DNA from: Clavelina lepadiformis
Taxonomy: Eukaryota > Chordata > Ascidiacea > Aplousobranchia > Clavelinidae
Direction of reading: 5' to 3'
Assembly (NCBI RefSeq): GCF_947623445.1
Contig: NC_135242.1
Location: 8,680,001 to 8,744,000 of the forward strand
Length of the DNA: 64,000 nucleotides
Of this stretch, positions 12,106 through 23,073 are shown piece by piece. A model generated the notes under the pieces. That model searched no databases. It was not told where the DNA came from and worked only from the letters and a program-made list of their open reading frames with translations. How positions within the stretch are numbered: the stretch's first letter is position 1; every line of letters starts with the position of its first letter. Both the position numbers and the translations under genes were made by a program.

Positions 12106-13683
12106 ATGGCCCTATCAATACTTACACCACAACCATTTAATGAAGACAATAATCCTGAAGATCTGTTGGCATTTGGGCTGTTTGGTGATGAATATGAAAA
12201 TTCTCTGAGGCCATCAATAGCTGATAACCTTCAAGTAGGGTTCCTTGCTTCAGATCAATTTACTCAAACTTATGACACTGAAATTTTGGACATTAAACAT
12301 ATGACCGAAACAGTGAAAACCCTTGTAGAAGATATGGCAAGAGCACAGCGTGACCTGCAGTTCAGCAAACAAGTGATGAAAGCTGCATTCGAACAGAAGT
12401 TGCAAAATAAAGCATTTGATTTATACACCAAAGTAAATGATAAGTTAAAAGACTTACAGAATATTCATGAAGAGCGGGTTGCTGTGGTTAGAAGAAGTTT
12501 CAAACAACAACTGCAAGATGCTTTAGTAAAAATGGCTGCTCAATATAAAAAATATTATGAAGATAAATTGGCTGGTAAATTGGTTCAGAATGATTCCTCA
12601 GGTTTAAAGAAGAAAATTTCAGCTCTGCATGCTGAACTTAGTCAAAATCAGTCCATTATACAAATGATGGAAATCCAAATGGAGAAACTTGAGTCTGAAC
12701 TTCAAATTAAATCTGATGCAACAGAAATTTCAATTGATACAAGCGAAATTGATGCCTTGCAAGAAGAAAATTCCACACTAAAGTCAGAAGTAAATAAGTT
12801 GAATGAAAAGGTAGAAGATTTATCTGTGTCATTAGAATTTCGAGAAGAAAAAATAAAGCAGCTGGGATCAGAATTAATGGAAAGTAAAACTGAAACAGAA
12901 AATGAAAAACAATCTGCTCGTAGGTTGGCACACCAAGTAGAAGACATGAAAAAACAAGTGAGTGTTGAAAAATTGAATAATTTAAAGCAACTAGATCAGC
13001 AAAAACTAGCAATGGAACGCGACATGGCTTCAAAATTAGCTAATTCTGAAGCTCAAGCTGCTAATTCTGCAAGAGAAAGACAAAAGATGATGCAGCACAT
13101 GGAAATTGAGATGGAAAGATGTCTTTTAGAGCAGCGAAAGAAGCATGAATTGCGATTAGCCGAAGTGATAGAAGAAGCCAAACGTAAAACTCGTGAAATT
13201 GAAGATTCCAAAACTCTGGGAAAACTGGCCGAGCAGCAAAAAGCTGAGATTCGAACACTTAGACAACGACTGGCTAAATCCCAAAAACAATGGGAAAAGA
13301 AATTCGCTATTCTAAGAGCAAGTTTACACGCATTAAAAGATGAAAGCTACATCCGGTTGCAGTTACAAAAACAAGCTGCAACTCTCAAATATGCCTCAAT
13401 CAGTTATGGCCCGGAAGGGCCAATCCAGTCCTCAAGCCATACTCCAATGCTTGGGCCGGGGCCAACACAACAGAAACCCTATGTACCCGCACCCAAACCA
13501 CTGCCTTCCATTAAAAGAGGGGGTCGTTTTTTGACTGGAAAGAAAACTAATACAATTCCAAGTGGTGTAGGAACAGAACCATTCAGTGGTGATGAAGATG
13601 ATCAAGAGGAAATTGAAGAGAATTTCATTCCTTTACCTCCAAAGCCAAATGTTGGTGATTATATGCCTTCAATTACAAATTAG
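12106..13683 (+). CDS. Intronless coiled-coil protein, C10orf67-like
   Basis: A single uninterrupted 525-residue frame starting at ATG 12106. Residues about 35-165 (IADNLQVGFLASDQFTQT, then RRSFKQQLQDAL and QYKKYYED) resemble the N-terminal region of vertebrate C10orf67, recalled as carrying a DUF4709-type domain. From about residue 165 to 410 the protein is a long Glu/Lys/Gln-rich coiled coil (for example ALQEENSTLKSEVNKLNEKV). The last 100 residues are Pro/Gly-rich with a basic patch (KRGGRFLTGKK), an acidic run (GDEDDQEEIEE) and a terminal FIPLPPKPNVGDYMPS. No signal peptide or membrane segment is seen. The function of the family is unknown to me; a cytoskeletal or sperm role would be speculation. 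The frame and codon pattern are convincing; the family call is moderate. Confidence 0.75.
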   Translation: MALSILTPQPFNEDNNPEDLLAFGLFGDEYENSLRPSIADNLQVGFLASDQFTQTYDTEILDIKHMTETVKTLVEDMARAQRDLQFSKQVMKAAFEQKLQNKAFDLYTKVNDKLKDLQNIHEERVAVVRRSFKQQLQDALVKMAAQYKKYYEDKLAGKLVQNDSSGLKKKISALHAELSQNQSIIQMMEIQMEKLESELQIKSDATEISIDTSEIDALQEENSTLKSEVNKLNEKVEDLSVSLEFREEKIKQLGSELMESKTETENEKQSARRLAHQVEDMKKQVSVEKLNNLKQLDQQKLAMERDMASKLANSEAQAANSARERQKMMQHMEIEMERCLLEQRKKHELRLAEVIEEAKRKTREIEDSKTLGKLAEQQKAEIRTLRQRLAKSQKQWEKKFAILRASLHALKDESYIRLQLQKQAATLKYASISYGPEGPIQSSSHTPMLGPGPTQQKPYVPAPKPLPSIKRGGRFLTGKKTNTIPSGVGTEPFSGDEDDQEEIEENFIPLPPKPNVGDYMPSITN

Positions 13684-13954
13684 CAATACCTTAAAAAGTG
13701 TAAATCTACCTGATGGACACAAATATCTTACCTATATAGTAAAGCAAGAAAATTATTACCATTTTCTTTTACACATTTTTCATAAACTACTTTTTGTGTT
13801 CATTGTGTTGATGTAAATGTACACTATGCAGATGATAAGCATTGTTATTTCAAAAAAATAACGATATGAAATGTTTTTCGGGTGTTTTAGTGTATGTTTT
13901 TCTATTTGCCGCAAAGATAAGCCGTTTATTAGTGTTATAATTCAAGAGAGAGGT

Positions 13955-13960
13955 AATAAA
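13955..13960 (+). terminator. Poly(A) signal AATAAA for the coiled-coil gene
   Basis: AATAAA 272 bp after the stop codon at 13683. A second AATAAA follows at 13981. Confidence 0.5.
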
Positions 13961-14722
13961 AGTTTTGCTGATGGCTTAAAAATAAAATTCAACTAACCAG
14001 TAAAGTTATTAATTTTAACAATTTACTTTACCAGTAAATGACAAATGGATGTCTGATATGTGTGGCAATGTTGATTTCTGAAGTCTAGCTTTATAAAATG
14101 CTACAAGCATTAAAGATTTTTTTAAACTGAAGGTTACACCTTTTTGTCTTGCATATATGCCATAATATTTACCACAAAGAACAAATAAGAGGATTTGTGT
14201 ATACACTGACCCCCCAAGAAATAACAGTATAAACCATTAGTCACTAATTCATTAACATAAATTAAATGTTGTACATTTCCTCGTGAAACTAATGTAGAAA
14301 ACAGCTGACAACCTTTATCATTGCTAGCTAATAACTATGACTAGTTTAGGTAAGCTCAGCCTTATGAAGTGAAGTCTACGATATTTTAATACATCAGATA
14401 GATAGGCACGGGCTTAGTTCTGGAGAATCTTGTGAAAGTTAAGTGCAAAAATTTTAACTCTTTAATGTAGCAAAATATTAGTTTTATCCACCGGCAGTGG
14501 AAAAGCTATACTTTCTGTTTAAGTATCATGTATAAAACCCAATGAACAGAATTGGAACCATCATATTTTGGGTTTAGAACATTGCAGTATGTGCAATGTA
14601 CAATGCTCATCGACAACTTAAGTTGTTACTTAGAGCGTATACAACTCTTGCAAACTTCTTGTGGGAGTTAAACATGATAAACAGAACAAAAGCATGTTGC
14701 CATTTACAATGCCATACGCAAG

Positions 14723-14888
14723 CAGTGGCGTAGCCATAAAAAAATTTGGGGGGGGGGGCAAATATTTCATGAGTTCAAGGGTACTACAAAGTGTTTTAAG
14801 ACACCGCCACCTGATGTAGAAGCCTTTACACACAAAAATTGGGGGGGGGGGGCATGGCCCCTTTCGTCCCGACCTGACTACGCCTTTG
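14723..14888. mobile_element. 166-bp hAT-type MITE with perfect 8-bp target duplication and G-runs
   Basis: Ends CAGTGGCGTAGCCA and GACTACGCCTTTG (inverted match over GGCGTAG). It is flanked by the direct repeat TACGCAAG at 14715-14722 and 14889-14896. Inside lie runs of 11 G (14748-14758) and 12 G (14841-14852) on the same strand. It is far too short to code for a transposase. Confidence 0.88.
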
Positions 14889-15538
14889 TACGCAAGTACT
14901 ATAATTATGTTAATTAACTTTTAACATTTTCATGATTTCATAAATCAAATTGAGAATATTAATATTGACTAAATGAAGTTGTCGTAAGGCGTTTCATCAA
15001 ATACCTCATGCCTTAAATGTGGTCATATCTAGCTAGTTTAGTAAATTACGGGGTGTAGACACCAGGTCTGTTTTGCTTGCAAGCGAAACTTGTCGAACTA
15101 TCACTGTCCAGCCAGGATGTGGTTCACTGACTCGGGTTGCAGGGGAAATTTGGATCTGGCAGAATGCCTCAGTGATGACAATTACTAAACACAGTTATTT
15201 TGACTAAAGAATTATTTTATTAAAAGTTGGTATACATTCATTTTACATATAAATTAGACTATCAAATGACTATGAACTAATGGCAAAAAGACATTGATTG
15301 ATTTGTTTATAACTACACAACATTCATAGTGAACTTACTTGGCTAAAACAATTTACGAATTAAAAGCGAAAACACTTAAAGCAACTTAAACAGTAAATAA
15401 TGCATATTAGTAATGAGCAACATGATTGAGTGCATTGCTGTTAGTGACAAATCATATGTGCGCTTTCAATAGAAAAATAAGTAAACACTGCAAATTAAGC
15501 CTGCTCTGATTTGTAAAACATTTGCCTGTTTTAGAAGT

Positions 15539-18500
15539 TTAAATGCCAATATTTGAAAATTTATGCTTTGTGTACTCTGAATAATTGATAACACATCCAT
15601 TTTTGAAGGAATCCTCAGCTGCTTGACTCAAAATGGTTGCCTGCAGAGTATCCTTTGCTTTAATATCACATTCTTTTTCTTCACCTTTACAAGTACATGA
15701 AGTCCTGTTTATACCATCTCAAGCATTATTGTGTTCATATACTAAAATTTACATATCATACTACAGTACCTGAGTTTTGCAAAAAAGGAGCCAACTTACT
15801 TCTGACTTTATACCTCAAACATATTATGAAAATTTCTATGATAACTTATTAAATTACCCCTAATAAGTTTGAAAAAATGTTCCAATTCTAAACTGTAAGC
15901 AACAGTATATCTGTCATGAAACGAAAAAAATATATCGTCAGAACGCTGTCCTCCATTTAACATTAAGCCAGACTGGCGTGGATTGTCGCTCATCATGCTG
16001 CCTTTGTCACCGTATACCTAAACAACCAAAGTATTAGGGAATTAATGGAAAACAATAGCAGCAAACCCATAAAAAGTGTTTGGTTAAATACAAAGTCATA
16101 TATTAACAGGAAGAGAGCAGAGTCAATGGTTAATTGCGCACTACTGTTCTAAACACATACGCAAATTACAATCTATAAATGATGTTTTAAATAGAAGATA
16201 CACTCGGTAAAATATGGTATTACATTGTATGTGTTCCAAAATAACTTAAAGTAATTCTACATTTTTATTAAATTATACTTCATCCGCTTTGTCACATACA
16301 TCCGTGAATCACTATACTGGAACAACATGTTAAATAGGAAAGCAAAAACTCAATTGACAAAAACGAAAGAAAAATATTTTAATAATGCCATGTTGTTTGT
16401 ATCCCAAACATCCATCTGTGAAATAACCAGTTACATTGATCTGGGCTGATATTGATATTCACTCTTACAAAGAGAACTAGAAAAGTATTAGTACTAGTAG
16501 CATAAAGTTCCATTTTAGCTTAAAATATGCACTTATGAAATGGTTTGCTACTGTGCTACTGAAGCAATGTAATATGTATATATAGTATACATACATAAAC
16601 ATATATATTATATACGTAAAGAAACCTAAAGTAACTGTACTGTTGTTATTCTTTTATCGTTATAGACAGTGGCACTTTCTACAATGTATGTATTTTATAA
16701 TTAGCAATATATACATCACCTGTACTGTTTGATGATATCCATAAACACATTCTCGGGATACGTCAATGTGTGCAATTACACCACTTGGAAATTGTAAAAC
16801 AACAAATACTGTATCAACATCTTTAAGCTCAGCTATTTCAGGATCATGGCAATGTGCTTTATAAAAATTGATAATATTATCATAAACAATATGCAGTGTA
16901 GCTCCTAAATAATTTCCACCATAAAAAGCCAAATAACGTTTCAGTGAACATGCAGTTGTTTTTGTGCCTATACATCACCCACTTGCAAATCAAGCATCAC
17001 AGGGATTGCACCCCCTGAATGTTAAGCTTTAAAAGAACCTATTTGGGAACGTTATTACATCTGTATTCTGTGCATTAGTGTATATTATGGTACCGTATCA
17101 CACTTGCTTAAATTACCATATTATATAATAACCGTGACAGTCATAAGCAGCAAAATTCGGTTTCTTTTTGGATGTATTTTACCTAGTAGAATATTGTGCA
17201 ACTACATACCTAAGGTATATACTGTTGATGGATTCTCTCCAGTTAAATATCGAAGCATGTCCATATCATGTACAATACAGTCATGGAAAATCCCACCTAA
17301 AAAGTATAAAATTATTAATTATGTCGGACATCAACTGGACAGAATACAGAGATTACTCTGTATGGCAGTGTCAACAAGATATCAAATTTAACTATGAATC
17401 CCAAAATGAGGCTGTTTCATAACTTGATAGAGAGCACTTAAATTTCTATGCAATCTTGCCAAGAAGCTATTTCTAACATATCAACAAAATATTTTGTAAC
17501 AGCTATCAAAGTTAAGTAATGTGTTATAATTCAGTTTGGTAAACTACTGTAAATCAATCAACTCAATTTTACTTACAATAACTACAATATTTATGTTGCT
17601 TTTTCTTATTAGAATATTTAGTAAATATCGCACATATTATTCATGATATTTTTACTTCAAGAAAAATGGACAGAAAATCTCCAGCAAATTGCAAAAGTAA
17701 AAGCTTTATCACCTTTGTAATGAGAAATTCAATAATGGATTTTAACTGTTAAATTAACTTTAAACATGAATTAAATATAATATAAGATTTTTAACACAAA
17801 TTAAATGTCTTTAGGACAATCACACAAAAAATTCCAAAATGAAGAGTTTATGTACAAATTGTTTCAAATTACTGCAATTAAAAGCTATATATACTGTACA
17901 ATCATACAGCACCCATTTATACATCAAACTATACATTACAAAATCTGCTAAAATTATTTGGTCTACTATTGCTCTTAAAAAACTGCCAAGTGTGTTATTT
18001 CATGTAACACATAATACCAGATATTTTTAAATATGATAATGGAGGTCGTGGTGCATCTCTTGAGCAGATTTTTATACTGTGAAGTTTTCCAATATGACTC
18101 AAATTGGAATGCATTTTTCTTATTTGCGGGTCAAACCTCCTAAAATATAAAGAACAAGTGATATGTGAGAAATACAGTTTAACAGATACTAAAGGTACCT
18201 ATTAAATGCACACAGCAAAACAAGACTTTTTGCTTCTGCTATTTTGTAGCATTTTACAGCAGCATCAAACTCGAATGAAAGCGGCTTCTCACACAAGACA
18301 TGTTTTCCTAAATACATAAACTGGTATAAGTTCAGTTGTTCAAGCTCAGTAGTGTAGAAGTGGTTAAAATATAAATCTTAATTTATGGTATAGTATCAGA
18401 AACTTTGTACTGAGACGAAAGTAAGCTTGTGTTAGTGCAAGTACTTACAAACACACTTATTTTTTATTTGGTCCTTTTATTTTTACATCGTATTGTCCAA

Positions 18501-19661
18501 CTTGAAAAATGTTCTTTAAGACCACTCAATAGGAGTAAGCATTATTTATGCTTTGCCCAGGTGTAGTGCCGTTAGATTTCAAACCCAAGTCACATCATTG
18601 TAAACCCAGTGGTCTACACACTTCTCTATCAAGTCTATCAGTATTCTGATACAATATCTACCCTGTACTTGTACATTTGTAATAAATAAGTACAATAGCA
18701 CACATATTGCTGAAATAATCTCAGAACCATAAAAGTATTATACCAAAAAAATGGTTTATTTATATGCAAGTGTGCCCCTAAATAACTAAAGTTATGTGTG
18801 ACAATTGTTTTTTGCAAAAGCCAAAAATCGTATTAAGAAGTGAGTGGTAAAAAAAGAATAGTCTAAAATCTTGTGACATAAGTGCAAAGACTGTGTGTTG
18901 ATTGTTGCAACAATCAGCACTGCAAACCACAGGAACAATTCTGATAATTTTCCAGGTTAGGTGCAAAAAGTGTGTCACTGGCATTTCCACTGGAGAATTT
19001 AAATGTATATACCAAGCTAATAGATAAATGAATAACAGTTGTCAGTTGCAACCTGCTTCCAAAGTCTGCAGGACAAGCTTTTCATGTGTGTCCGTTGGGG
19101 TAGCAATGATAACTCCATCGACTCTAACAATATACAGTATATATAAGAATTAAAAATTTTGCCATATTTAAAAGTGAAAATCCTGTGAAAACACAGTTGT
19201 AAATTCGACGACAAAAAATTCAAGGAAACTGACAAACATCAATGTTGGAATAGTTTAACAAATTATTTTTAACTGGATAAGAGATAATACAGTAATATGA
19301 ATCATTAAAATGTACCACATATGCTTTTAAAATTAGGCTTTGTTAGCATAGTGACTTTCCAAAAGAGCAGGACAAAATACCTCTCCTTATTAATTGTTTC
19401 CTTTGCATTATCAACATGAACTGCTTCTGTGGTTGTAAGGCCATGGTCACTGATAACTTTTTGTGCTTTTTGCAAATCCATTTCAATTATGTAAAGAAGC
19501 TCCACTAAACATTATAAATGATAAAAGAATAAGTAATAATTTGCTTTTTTGTTTAGTGTATAAAAACTAACATTACCTGTTCTGTTTTTTAAGATGTTGG
19601 AAAAATGTATCATTCCCATTCGACCCAAGCCACATAAGATTAAACCAATTTTTTTTGCCAT
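15539..19661 (-). CDS. Gfo/Idh/MocA oxidoreductase (inositol 2-dehydrogenase-like)
   Basis: NAD(P)-dependent dehydrogenase of the inositol/glucose-fructose oxidoreductase family. Nine minus-strand exons in coding order: 19661-19577, 19504-19381, 19123-19053, 18307-18199, 18139-18018, 17296-17210, 16904-16720, 16017-15858 and 15717-15539. All are GT-AG and in phase, giving 373 residues, close to typical family length. The N-terminal Rossmann motif is GLILCGLGRMG (residues 6-16). VIIATPTDTH closes the nucleotide fold and is followed by HVLCEKP with Lys101. GGIFHDCIVHDMDMLR carries Asp176 and His180. Lys/Asp/His at this spacing is the catalytic triad of bacterial inositol dehydrogenases (K97/D172/H176 in the Bacillus enzyme, from memory). 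AVYGY-type CVYGYHQTVQVYGDKG follows. An alternative upstream Met at 19697 was not used because MAKKIG fits the family start. The substrate is not determinable here. Confidence 0.9.
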
Positions 19662-20059
19662 TATTTTACTTGAGTATACAAGAACAAAAATAGTCACCTA
19701 GTTGCCTGCAAGACGAAAGGAATGACTAGTGGTAACTTTAGGTTTAACCTTTGTCCGACTGCATGGTTACAATTGTAAACTTTCCAATTTTAAATTAAAA
19801 CAGTCTTTTTTCTAGAAACCTGAAATCTCTACAATTTTGTGTTAGATTATGCAGACTAAAATTTGGCAAAAAATCTTGACACATTACCGAGATTGAGGAT
19901 CGAGTTGTTTTTACACCCTTCAGAAGCGGAATATTACACAAACCCCTAACACATTTTGTATCGAAATGACGCCAGAATACACAACACAAAGATAATTAAT
20001 TTTTCGAATGTTGAGTGAAAAAGATTACAGAAATGATTTATTTGATACAGAAATATGAA

Positions 20060-20532
20060 CTATAACTTAATTGAGGTGGTTTTAGTCCGTTTCACAAGTA
20101 TACACGTTGTTTTTGTTACTGAGCGTTCGTCGCAAACAGGCTGAACGCAAGCCACGCAGCTTTTCATGGTCTTACGTCGTTTTCGTTTCTGGTGTCTGCA
20201 GACATAGCAGCTGCCAACAATCGGTGTAGCTCCATGACTTCCATGGGGTTCTTTGGAGTTAGTTGCTGTCCCTTCTGGTGGTGTCTCAGTGTGCCGTCCT
20301 AGCACCATTTCCACGGCAACTCGAATGAAACGGTTTCTTATCACCATCCGGTTGGTAGAGTGAGCTTCTACTGAAGGCATACATAGCTGTTTAAATTTCA
20401 TGTTTCAGGTAAGCTATGGTATACATAGATCTTTCGGAAACTTTTTCCATTGGTCCTTTTTCCTGAACTCTAGGTTGTGTTCCCTGTAGATCGCTAAACC
20501 AGTGATGTCGATCATGTTATAGAAAAACGCCA
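20060..20532 (-). pseudogene. piggyBac transposase fragment (degenerate)
   Basis: Reading the minus strand from 20532 gives FFYNMIDITGLAIYREHN, typical of the end of the piggyBac catalytic domain. After two in-frame stops (TAG and TGA, about 20400-20425) comes KFKQLCMPSVEAHSTNR, then a linker, then a Cys-rich tail CYVCRHQKRKRRKTMKSC followed by CVQPVCDE. That tail matches the zinc-binding C-terminus of piggyBac-derived proteins. The N-terminal part is absent: upstream sequence is replaced by the hAT-like element at 20541-20852. Non-functional remnant. Confidence 0.75.
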
Positions 20533-20540
20533 AAGGTCAA

Positions 20541-20852
20541 CACAATGTTTTCAACCTTTTTCATACCACGACCCTTTTTAACAGCCCAATGTAACTAACG
20601 ACCCCCTTCCAAAAATTTTGACGCAGGCATATGTGATACATTTGTGTATGCGCAATAGCACAAAAAATATAATTTAAAATAACATAAATTATGATACCAC
20701 TCTGTTGAAAAAAATACTCATTTATTGAATTGGCATTTATTAGCTGGCATTCTCGTAATAGTGATTGGTAATTAATTGTCATCTTCACGACCCCCAGCAA
20801 AAAGCCAAATGACCCACCCGGGTGTCGCAACCCCTTAGGTTGAAAACCACTG
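20541..20852. mobile_element. hAT-like remnant inserted in a piggyBac fossil
   Basis: The right end GGTTGAAAACCACTG is the standard terminus of the CAGTGGTTYYCAACC family. The left end ACAATGTTTTCAACC is a mutated inverted copy. Internal ACGACCC and GGGTGTCGC near the ends also match the element at 28477-29055. No clean target duplication. It abuts the broken piggyBac reading frame. Confidence 0.65.
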
Positions 20853-21514
20853 TGTTACAGCATAAGGGCACAATAAACATTTGCCACTTGTATCATAGTA
20901 CGTAATATTAACTAAATTTTTGAACGTATCGATTGGGACAACTTTTTGACAAAAAAACTAAACATTTATAAAATATATGACTAAAACAAATTTGGCTCGA
21001 CTCTTCAATCTTTCATAACGTCTTCGTAATTGCAATTTTAAGAGATGGCCAAAAGTTTATAAATATATACGGTTGGAAGCTTTGTCAACGTGTAGCCAAT
21101 GACTTACGGCACATTTAAACAACCAATATAACTTTTTACCAAACTGGAATTCGGCTACAGGTTAAACGTAAGCCTATTTCTGATCCTATCGAATTGCCTG
21201 TAACTTTGTTTACTTGTAAGTAGCCTGCCAGAGAAATTGCCCATGTAGGCAACGTTGGACTAAAACAGTCAGGCCAATATGTTTGTAAAATCTCCTTTTA
21301 CGAGTTCAATTATTAACATTATGATAGGTCTGAAAAAGAGAGCTTAAAGATAACAGGGGTAAACAAAGATTAAAGTAAACACACGATGGAGACATGTAGA
21401 AAGAGAAGAGAAAAAGTTTGCACAAACCTGCGGTTGAATGTAAATTTACTGACTAGCCTAAGCTATAGCTTACAGCCAAAATTTCCAGTTACTTTTACCA
21501 CTATATGCTACTAG

Positions 21515-21725
21515 TAGGGGAGAGTGGGGCAAGATGATTACTTTTTTTACTTAAGTTGCATTAAAATCTTAAATTTCGAAGATTTTTTAAACATTTAAAT
21601 GTGATGATAAACAATAATCTTTTATGTTTCTTTTGATACTCCATTTTATCACCTATTGAAAATACTTTGGAAGCTACACACGTTTAAAAAAAGTTAAATA
21701 AGGTGATCATCTTGCCCCACCCCTA
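21515..21725. mobile_element. 211-bp MITE with GTGGGGCAAGATGAT termini
   Basis: The left end TAGGGGAGAGTGGGGCAAGA and the right end (reverse complement CCTAGGGGTGGGGCAAGATG) are inverted repeats, continuing into GATKA on both sides. The interior is AT-rich and non-coding. Confidence 0.65.
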
Positions 21726-22058
21726 GGGCAGGATGATCACAACATAATCAATGAAAACTAAAGAATGTTATTACAAACAAAAGATAAAAAACGTGATCGC
21801 ACACTTAAACAACTGTATACAACTCCAAAATGTTTATAAATTTTTATTCAATCAGTTAATGCCATTGGGTTAAAGGGAGTCAGGTTGGCATTAAAATAAA
21901 GTTGATTACTTTTTCTTTGACTCCCGTTCATGAAGTGAGGGGAAGGCAATTTCAAGACAATGTCACAACCGGTGTCGCGCCAAATTTTGTTGGGCATTGT
22001 GTCGTAAAAATGTCGCATGACTCAGCGCAAGTGTTTCGATGTATAACCGTGTATTCCT

Positions 22059-22113
22059 GTAAAATAAAACACAGGATATAGCTTGGCACTCTGAAGGTTA
22101 ACTTTATATTTTT
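22059..22113. repeat. Half-copy of the hairpin repeat found in RPAP3
   Basis: GTAAAATAAAACACAGGATA, then TAGCTTGGCACTCTGAAGG and TTAACTTTATATTTTT. This matches one arm of the palindrome at 24927-25050 with few differences, so the family occurs more than once. Confidence 0.65.
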
Positions 22114-23073
22114 CGACACGTGCTTTTGCAAGCATAAGCTTGCTTCTCAAGTCTACTGCGAAATCAACTAATGAATGCGCTAACAATCAACCCACTAGAA
22201 TGACGTAACAATTACTTTCATATTTAACACAACGAAATAAGAACACGTATCACTCTCCCGCAACTTGGCTAAACAGACTAATCACAGAATGCTAATATTC
22301 GTGTAGTGCAATGTTAGCTGACTAAATGCCAAAGCGGGACTTTTTGGTTGACTTACCAGGACACAGCCTAAAAAACCAGGACTGTCCCGGCTAAAACGGG
22401 ACGTATGGTAAGCCTAGGTTTAAGTCGTAGTCATTACCTAACTAAATAGCAACGTGGCCAACTTAACTTAAGGCATGGCAACGGCACACTTGCGCATTGC
22501 AGAAGTCTTGAAGCTGACCTTCCATACATGTAAGACGCACAAACAAAGAGCCCTAATTAGTGATGATTATGGAATGTTATTATGATAACCTTTATCCTCG
22601 AACAGAGTGAAGTCCTTGCACGAAAACACTCATCAACACAAAAACTTCCGGCCCACGTACAATACTTCCCTTCCACTATCTCATCAAATCTATTACTGCG
22701 AAATAAGTAAGTGGTTAGTCAACAAGCTCAGAGTCACACAAAGTCTAGCAAAGTAAAATTTTATCTTGTCAACAAGAAACAACAAAAACTAACAACGACA
22801 TTCAAACATCATTTGCATTGTTTTGATTTAGAGGATGAGGTTGTTGAAATACATGATATGGTTGCGATCACATTGCGATGCACAAATTAATTTTGTGTTC
22901 TTTAACAATTATGAATACTGTACAATATAAATTATACATACAATCAAATTCAACAAAAAGAGATATGTACACACTGCAATGTCTCACTTTCTCACAAAAA
23001 TAAAATATTACTACACAATATAAGTTCATTTTAGAGGCTTCTTGCCTGCATGAAGCAATAATCATTAGCGCCC

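Larger units (their letters stand above)
13684..15538. other. Spacer between two convergent genes
   Basis: Contains 3' untranslated sequence of the coiled-coil gene, a 166-bp hAT-type MITE (14723-14888) and, near 15216-15221, TTTATT. The latter is AATAAA on the minus strand and is a candidate poly(A) signal for the oxidoreductase gene that ends at 15539. No other gene was seen. Confidence 0.5.
19662..23073. other. Repeat-rich spacer between the oxidoreductase and RPAP3
   Basis: Contains a dead piggyBac transposase (20060-20532), a hAT-like remnant (20541-20852), a short MITE (21515-21725) and a half-copy of the hairpin repeat in RPAP3 (22059-22113). Near 22335-22420 is a GGGAC/GTCCCGG-rich patch with inverted character that may be another transposon end. 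No active gene was seen. Confidence 0.5.

Noticed and set aside
15780..15830. A 14-bp microexon in the oxidoreductase gene between exons 8 and 9
   Set aside because: It would put the last exon out of frame. Joining 15858 directly to an acceptor before 15717 restores the frame and the family C-terminus.
20515..20860. TGTTATAG/TGTTACAG as target duplication of the hAT-like remnant
   Set aside because: The left copy lies within the piggyBac coding sequence some 20 bp away from the element end, so it does not flank the element directly.
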